This document shows positions 13,886 to 16,757 of a stretch of 16,757 nt of DNA, piece by piece. Under the pieces are notes generated by a model, which was given only the letters and a program-made list of their open reading frames with translations, ran no database searches and was not told the origin of the DNA. Each line of letters begins with the position of its first letter. The stretch's first letter is position 1. Source of the stretch: Fusobacteriota bacterium (GTDB taxonomy: Bacteria; Fusobacteriota; Fusobacteriia; JAPLKR01); NCBI GenBank assembly GCA_026387965.1, contig JAPLKR010000044.1, positions 1 to 16,757 of the forward strand. Reading direction: 5' to 3'. The position numbers and the translations under genes are program-made.

Positions 13886-14758
13886 CTATTTAATTAAATC
13901 CATCAGATATTGACCATAACGGGTCTTTTTCAAGTCCTTAATATTTTCTGCTAATTGCTCTTTACATATCCATTTGTTTCGAAACGCAATCTCTTCAATA
14001 GACGCGATCATAATCCCTTGCCTATGTTGGATGGTTCTGACAAAATTTGCTGCATCTAAAAGATCATCATGAGTCCCCGTATCAAGCCATGCCATACCGC
14101 GCCCCATATCTTCAACTATAAGAGTATCCTCTTCAAGATATAGTCGATTTAAATCGGTTATTTCAAGCTCTCCCCGTTTAGAAGGTTTTAAACTTTTTGC
14201 TTTGTCAATGACTGTTCCATCATAAAAATAAAGCCCTGGAATGGCAAAATGCGATTTTGGCGTTTCTGGCTTCTCTTCAAGCGAGATAGCTTTTCCCTTC
14301 TCATCAAACTCTACCACACCATAGCTTTGTGGATTTTGAACATAATATCCAAATATCAACGCGCCTTTTTCAATACTACTGGCATTTTTCAGCCTACCCG
14401 TTAAGCCATGCCCATAAAAAAGATTATCTCCAAGCACCATACCACATGACTCTCCCGATGATAAAAACTTTTCTCTATCAGCAATAATAAATGCTTCAGC
14501 AAGCCCATTCGGAGCATCTTGAACCGCATAAGAAAGCATCATGCCTAGGTGTTCTCCACCCCCTAGTAGCTCTTTAAAAGAGGACAAATCTCTCTCAGTT
14601 GAGATAATAAGCACCTCTCTAATTCCTGCTAGCATCAGTGTCGAAAGTGGATAGTAAATCATTGGCTTATCATAAATTGGGGTAATTTGTTTTGATATCG
14701 CTCTTGTAATCGGATAAAGTCGCGTCCCACTTCCTCCAGCTAAAATAATTCCCTTCAT
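13886..14758 (-). CDS. rmlA: Glucose-1-phosphate thymidylyltransferase
   Basis: 290 residues, the usual RmlA length (rfbA is a synonym). It makes dTDP-glucose from dTTP and glucose 1-phosphate, the first step to dTDP-rhamnose and other deoxysugars for surface polysaccharide. Seen: the nucleotide-binding [19 protein letters not shown] (about 6-24), [41 protein letters not shown] (metal-binding Asp), [30 protein letters not shown] and [18 protein letters not shown]. The start is the ATG at 14758-14756 with AGGAGT upstream; a frame extension of 13 codons beyond it has no such site and no homology. The rmlB, rmlC and rmlD genes are not adjacent: it is a lone gene between a pseudogene and a repeat, with its own terminator. 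Confidence 0.95.
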   Translation of the reverse strand: MKGIILAGGSGTRLYPITRAISKQITPIYDKPMIYYPLSTLMLAGIREVLIISTERDLSSFKELLGGGEHLGMMLSYAVQDAPNGLAEAFIIADREKFLSSGESCGMVLGDNLFYGHGLTGRLKNASSIEKGALIFGYYVQNPQSYGVVEFDEKGKAISLEEKPETPKSHFAIPGLYFYDGTVIDKAKSLKPSKRGELEITDLNRLYLEEDTLIVEDMGRGMAWLDTGTHDDLLDAANFVRTIQHRQGIMIASIEEIAFRNKWICKEQLAENIKDLKKTRYGQYLMDLIK

Positions 14759-14829
14759 TTTTACTCCTAAAAAATTTAATTTACAAATTTCAATCATTCG
14801 ACCTTTTTTAAAAGATATAAAACGGTCAT

Positions 14830-15278
14830 TTACTGGTCTAAAATTACTTGTATTGCGCCACTCGTATAAGAGAGTCTTGGATCTGTTCTATCTGAAAAAC
14901 TCGCTACTACCACAACTTTATTTTTGTACTGAAAAATAGAGTTATTCGCTATATAACATCTTACAATTTTATCCGTAGAGAACTTGCTCTCGACTACAGC
15001 AATACATGGAAGTAGCATTATTTCCCTTAGTAGTGTTATGTCCTAAGCATTGGTTGTCGCTGAGATAACCAAATGGGCATCATAAATATTTTAAATCGAG
15101 TTAAATATCTTAAGTACCACATACCATCATTGGTTCTCTATCGCTAAACTATTTATTAATTTAGCTGCACCTGATACTAAACTTCCTTAACTTACCGCGC
15201 TTCCACTAATCATTGAGTTCCGTTTACTTTTACACTGCTTGATAGCGTTGCAGAAAACATAATCCTTGAAAACAACAT
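14830..15278 (-). pseudogene. Multiply interrupted gene of unknown family, perhaps secreted
   Basis: A single minus-strand frame from about 15213 to 14830 reads like a protein but has four in-frame stops: TAA at 15189-15187, TGA at 15129-15127, TAA at 15093-15091 and TAG at 15045-15043. Between them lie GSLVSGAAKLINSLAIENQ, WYVVLKIFNSI, NIYDAHLVISATTNA and DITLLREIMLLPCIAVVESK. The last intact stretch, with an ATG at 15018 and AAGGGAAATA before it, runs to [12 protein letters not shown] at 14830. Another frame upstream (ATG at 15278) gives MLFSRIMFSATLSSSVKVNG, as if a frameshift near 15215 split off the N-terminus. I do not recognise the family. The smooth residue usage across the stops suggests fairly recent decay. 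The 62-codon tail might still be translated, but I doubt it has a function. Confidence 0.55.
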
Positions 15279-15377
15279 AACGAAGTGTAAATACTACAGA
15301 TTTATTTTATTTATTTTTATTCCTGGAAATTTGTTTAGTAGCTATCTATTTACCACAACCTTATTTCACTATACTTT
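15279..15377. other. Intergenic region, nothing recognised
   Basis: AT-rich DNA between the mnmA terminator and the broken gene. No coding frame, repeat or strong promoter is seen. Confidence 0.4.
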
Positions 15378-15412
15378 AGTAAAAAAATACGGAGCGTCTG
15401 TATTTTTTTACT
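15378..15412 (-). terminator. Terminator of the ybaB-mnmA unit
   Basis: A perfect 13-bp inverted repeat AGTAAAAAAATAC and GTATTTTTTTACT with a 9-nt loop, overlapping the mnmA stop codon. The T run is within the descending arm. Confidence 0.85.
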
Positions 15413-16424
15413 CTATCCACCCACTAGCTACTAGCTTATGCTCAGTGGTATATAAAGCGGCAATTTGACCTGGGGTAATGGCTCTTACGCCCTCATCAAA
15501 TATCAGTTTCAATCTGTTTTCTGGAATTCTTTCAATTTTCACTGAGTGAAGCGTATCTCGCGATCTGATTTTCGCAAAGAGGTTTTGAGTCGCTAGAGCT
15601 TCTATACTCTCATCTGTCAATAAATTGATTTCTCGGCATATGAGCTCTTTTGTAAAAAGTTCATCGTCACTTCCTACTATTACATCCCCCGTTTTGGGAT
15701 TGATGGAAAGCACATAGAGTGGCGTTGGAGATGCAATCCCCAGACCTTTTCTTTGACCAATCGTGAAATTATAGATTCCTGTATGTCTTTTGATTATATT
15801 CCCTTTGGTATCTTTAATATTTCCACTGATGTTAATATCAATATATTTTGAGAGAAAATCCTTGTAGTCCGTTGAAATAAAGCATACCTCTTGGCTGTCT
15901 TTCTTATCATGTACTGAGAGCCCACTCTCTTTTGCTATGCTACGTGTCTCACTCTTCTCTTTTTCATAGAGTGGAAACATTATTCTAGGCAGAAACTCTT
16001 TTTTTATTTGACCTAAAAAATAACTCTGATCTTTTGCTATATTATCTGAAATATAGATGGCATCATCTATTTTTTTCACATAGTGCCCTGTGGCAAAAAA
16101 ATCAGCCCCAAGTTTAAATGCCTCTTCGATAAAACGCCCAAATTTGATAAAGCGGTTACACTTTACACAAGGATTTGGTGTTCTTCCTTTTTCATATTCA
16201 GATATAAAATAGTTAATTACCTCTTTTTTAAACTCTTGAGAAAGATCAATAATATGATGAGGAATTCCTACCTGTTCGCACACGGATTTGGCATCTTCAA
16301 GAAAACTTGGATTTTCAAAAAGTACCATGGTTACACCAAAGCAGTCATAGCCAAGACTCTTTAATAAATAAGCAGTGGTAGCAGAGTCAACTCCACCACT
16401 CACTGCCACGGCAACTTTTTTCAA
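15408..16424 (-). CDS. mnmA: tRNA-specific 2-thiouridylase
   Basis: 338 residues. It thiolates U34 of tRNA-Lys, tRNA-Glu and tRNA-Gln using ATP and relayed persulfide sulfur. Seen: the PP-loop VAVSGGVDSATTAYLLKSLG (about 5-24), TPNPCVKCN with Cys 86 as the expected nucleophile, FFATGHYVKK, KDQSYFLGQI, DSQEVCFI with the second catalytic Cys near 181, and FTIGQRKGLG, followed by the C-terminal TPGQIAALY region. The start is a TTG at 16424, directly after the TAG of the upstream ybaB gene (no bases between), with AGGA nine bases before it. This spacing implies translational coupling. Somewhat short compared with many MnmA proteins (about 360-370), but all catalytic elements are present. Confidence 0.95.
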   Translation of the reverse strand: MKKVAVAVSGGVDSATTAYLLKSLGYDCFGVTMVLFENPSFLEDAKSVCEQVGIPHHIIDLSQEFKKEVINYFISEYEKGRTPNPCVKCNRFIKFGRFIEEAFKLGADFFATGHYVKKIDDAIYISDNIAKDQSYFLGQIKKEFLPRIMFPLYEKEKSETRSIAKESGLSVHDKKDSQEVCFISTDYKDFLSKYIDINISGNIKDTKGNIIKRHTGIYNFTIGQRKGLGIASPTPLYVLSINPKTGDVIVGSDDELFTKELICREINLLTDESIEALATQNLFAKIRSRDTLHSVKIERIPENRLKLIFDEGVRAITPGQIAALYTTEHKLVASGWIE

Positions 16425-16757
16425 CTAAATCAGTCCTGGAATGTTCACACCAGCAGTGACTTGTGACATTTCGCGTTCTCCAAGTTCTTCCGCTTGTCTC
16501 ATAGCCTCTTTTACCGCTGTTAAAATAAGATCTTCTAACATTTCAATGTCATTTTCTGCTACAACTTCTTTTACCAATTCTTCAGAAATTTTAACAGCTA
16601 AAAGTTCTTTTTGACCATTAACTCTTACCGTCACTTGACCACCACCAACTGAAGCTTCTAATTCTTTTGTTGCTAGTTCATCTTGAACCATTTGCATTTT
16701 TGCTTGCATCATTTGCGCTTGTTTTACGAAATCTTGGGTAGAACCGTTCCCAGTACC
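16425..16757 (-). CDS. ybaB: YbaB/EbfC-family nucleoid-associated protein, partial at N-terminus
   Basis: The frame is open to the right edge, so the start lies outside the window; 110 codons are visible. It is a small DNA-binding protein of the nucleoid. The visible N-terminal helix reads GSTQDFVKQAQMMQAKMQMV then QDELATKELEASVGGGQVTV. The beta hairpin V-T-V-R-V-N-G-Q-K and the pattern ENDIEMLEDLILTAVKEAMR (D-x-E-x-L-E-D-L-I-x-x-A) follow, with the family ending SQVTAGVNIPGLI. An internal ATG at 16712 is not the start, because the conserved N-terminal helix continues upstream in frame. In many bacteria ybaB lies between dnaX and recR; here it is followed directly by mnmA. Confidence 0.9.
   Translation of the reverse strand, partial: GTGNGSTQDFVKQAQMMQAKMQMVQDELATKELEASVGGGQVTVRVNGQKELLAVKISEELVKEVVAENDIEMLEDLILTAVKEAMRQAEELGEREMSQVTAGVNIPGLI

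Noticed and set aside
14759-14797. Longer N-terminus for RmlA (13 extra codons)
   Set aside because: The extension has no ribosome binding site and no homology, whereas the internal ATG has AGGAGT and gives the standard MKGIILAGG start.
14830-15278. Alternative genetic code or programmed readthrough
   Set aside because: TAA, TAG and TGA are all used as normal stops nearby and all occur within this gene; decay is simpler.

Overview
The window is AT-rich (roughly one third G+C) and every gene I can support lies on the minus strand. The proteins point to a diderm (outer-membrane) bacterium: a LamB-type sugar porin whose last residue is the aromatic residue typical of outer-membrane barrels, and a sugar-binding protein with a cleavable, non-lipoprotein signal peptide. 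Several starts are TTG or GTG and most ribosome binding sites are strong. A low-GC, possibly host-associated fermenter (spirochaete-like or fusobacterium-like) would fit, but I cannot name the genus.

Layout from left to right, against the direction of transcription. Positions 1-668 hold the N-terminal two thirds-coded part of lysS (cut by the window edge), with its promoter and a leader hairpin. Positions 887-1478 are a scrap heap: an IS630-type transposase fragment, a near-perfect 46-bp palindrome and the N-terminal part of a LysR regulator. mtnA follows (1528-2571). An esterase (2803-3642) sits directly behind a ruined glycogen-debranching-enzyme gene (3655-4247). Two paralogous TSUP permeases (4382-6246) come next, each followed by its own terminator.

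The core of the window (6331-13366) is a maltodextrin and alpha-glucan locus: a periplasmic maltodextrin-binding protein and a MalK-type ATPase in one operon, a secreted type I pullulanase, and a maltoporin. Pullulanase would cut alpha-1,6 branches of glycogen or pullulan, the porin would admit the linear products, and the ABC system would import them. The two membrane permeases (MalF and MalG) are not in the window. The right end carries rmlA (13886-14758), a multiply broken unknown gene (14830-15278), mnmA and a partial YbaB/EbfC gene.

Two themes stand out. First, gene decay is dense: at least four broken genes, plus weaker coding-like remnants near 2590-2780 and 8947-9279. Second, the intergenic DNA is structured: a diverged ~138-bp direct repeat brackets the pulA-lamB block, a hexamer microsatellite lies just upstream of pulA, and palindromes lie at the lamB and malK promoters. 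I found no CRISPR array, tRNA, rRNA or clear novel multi-gene system.
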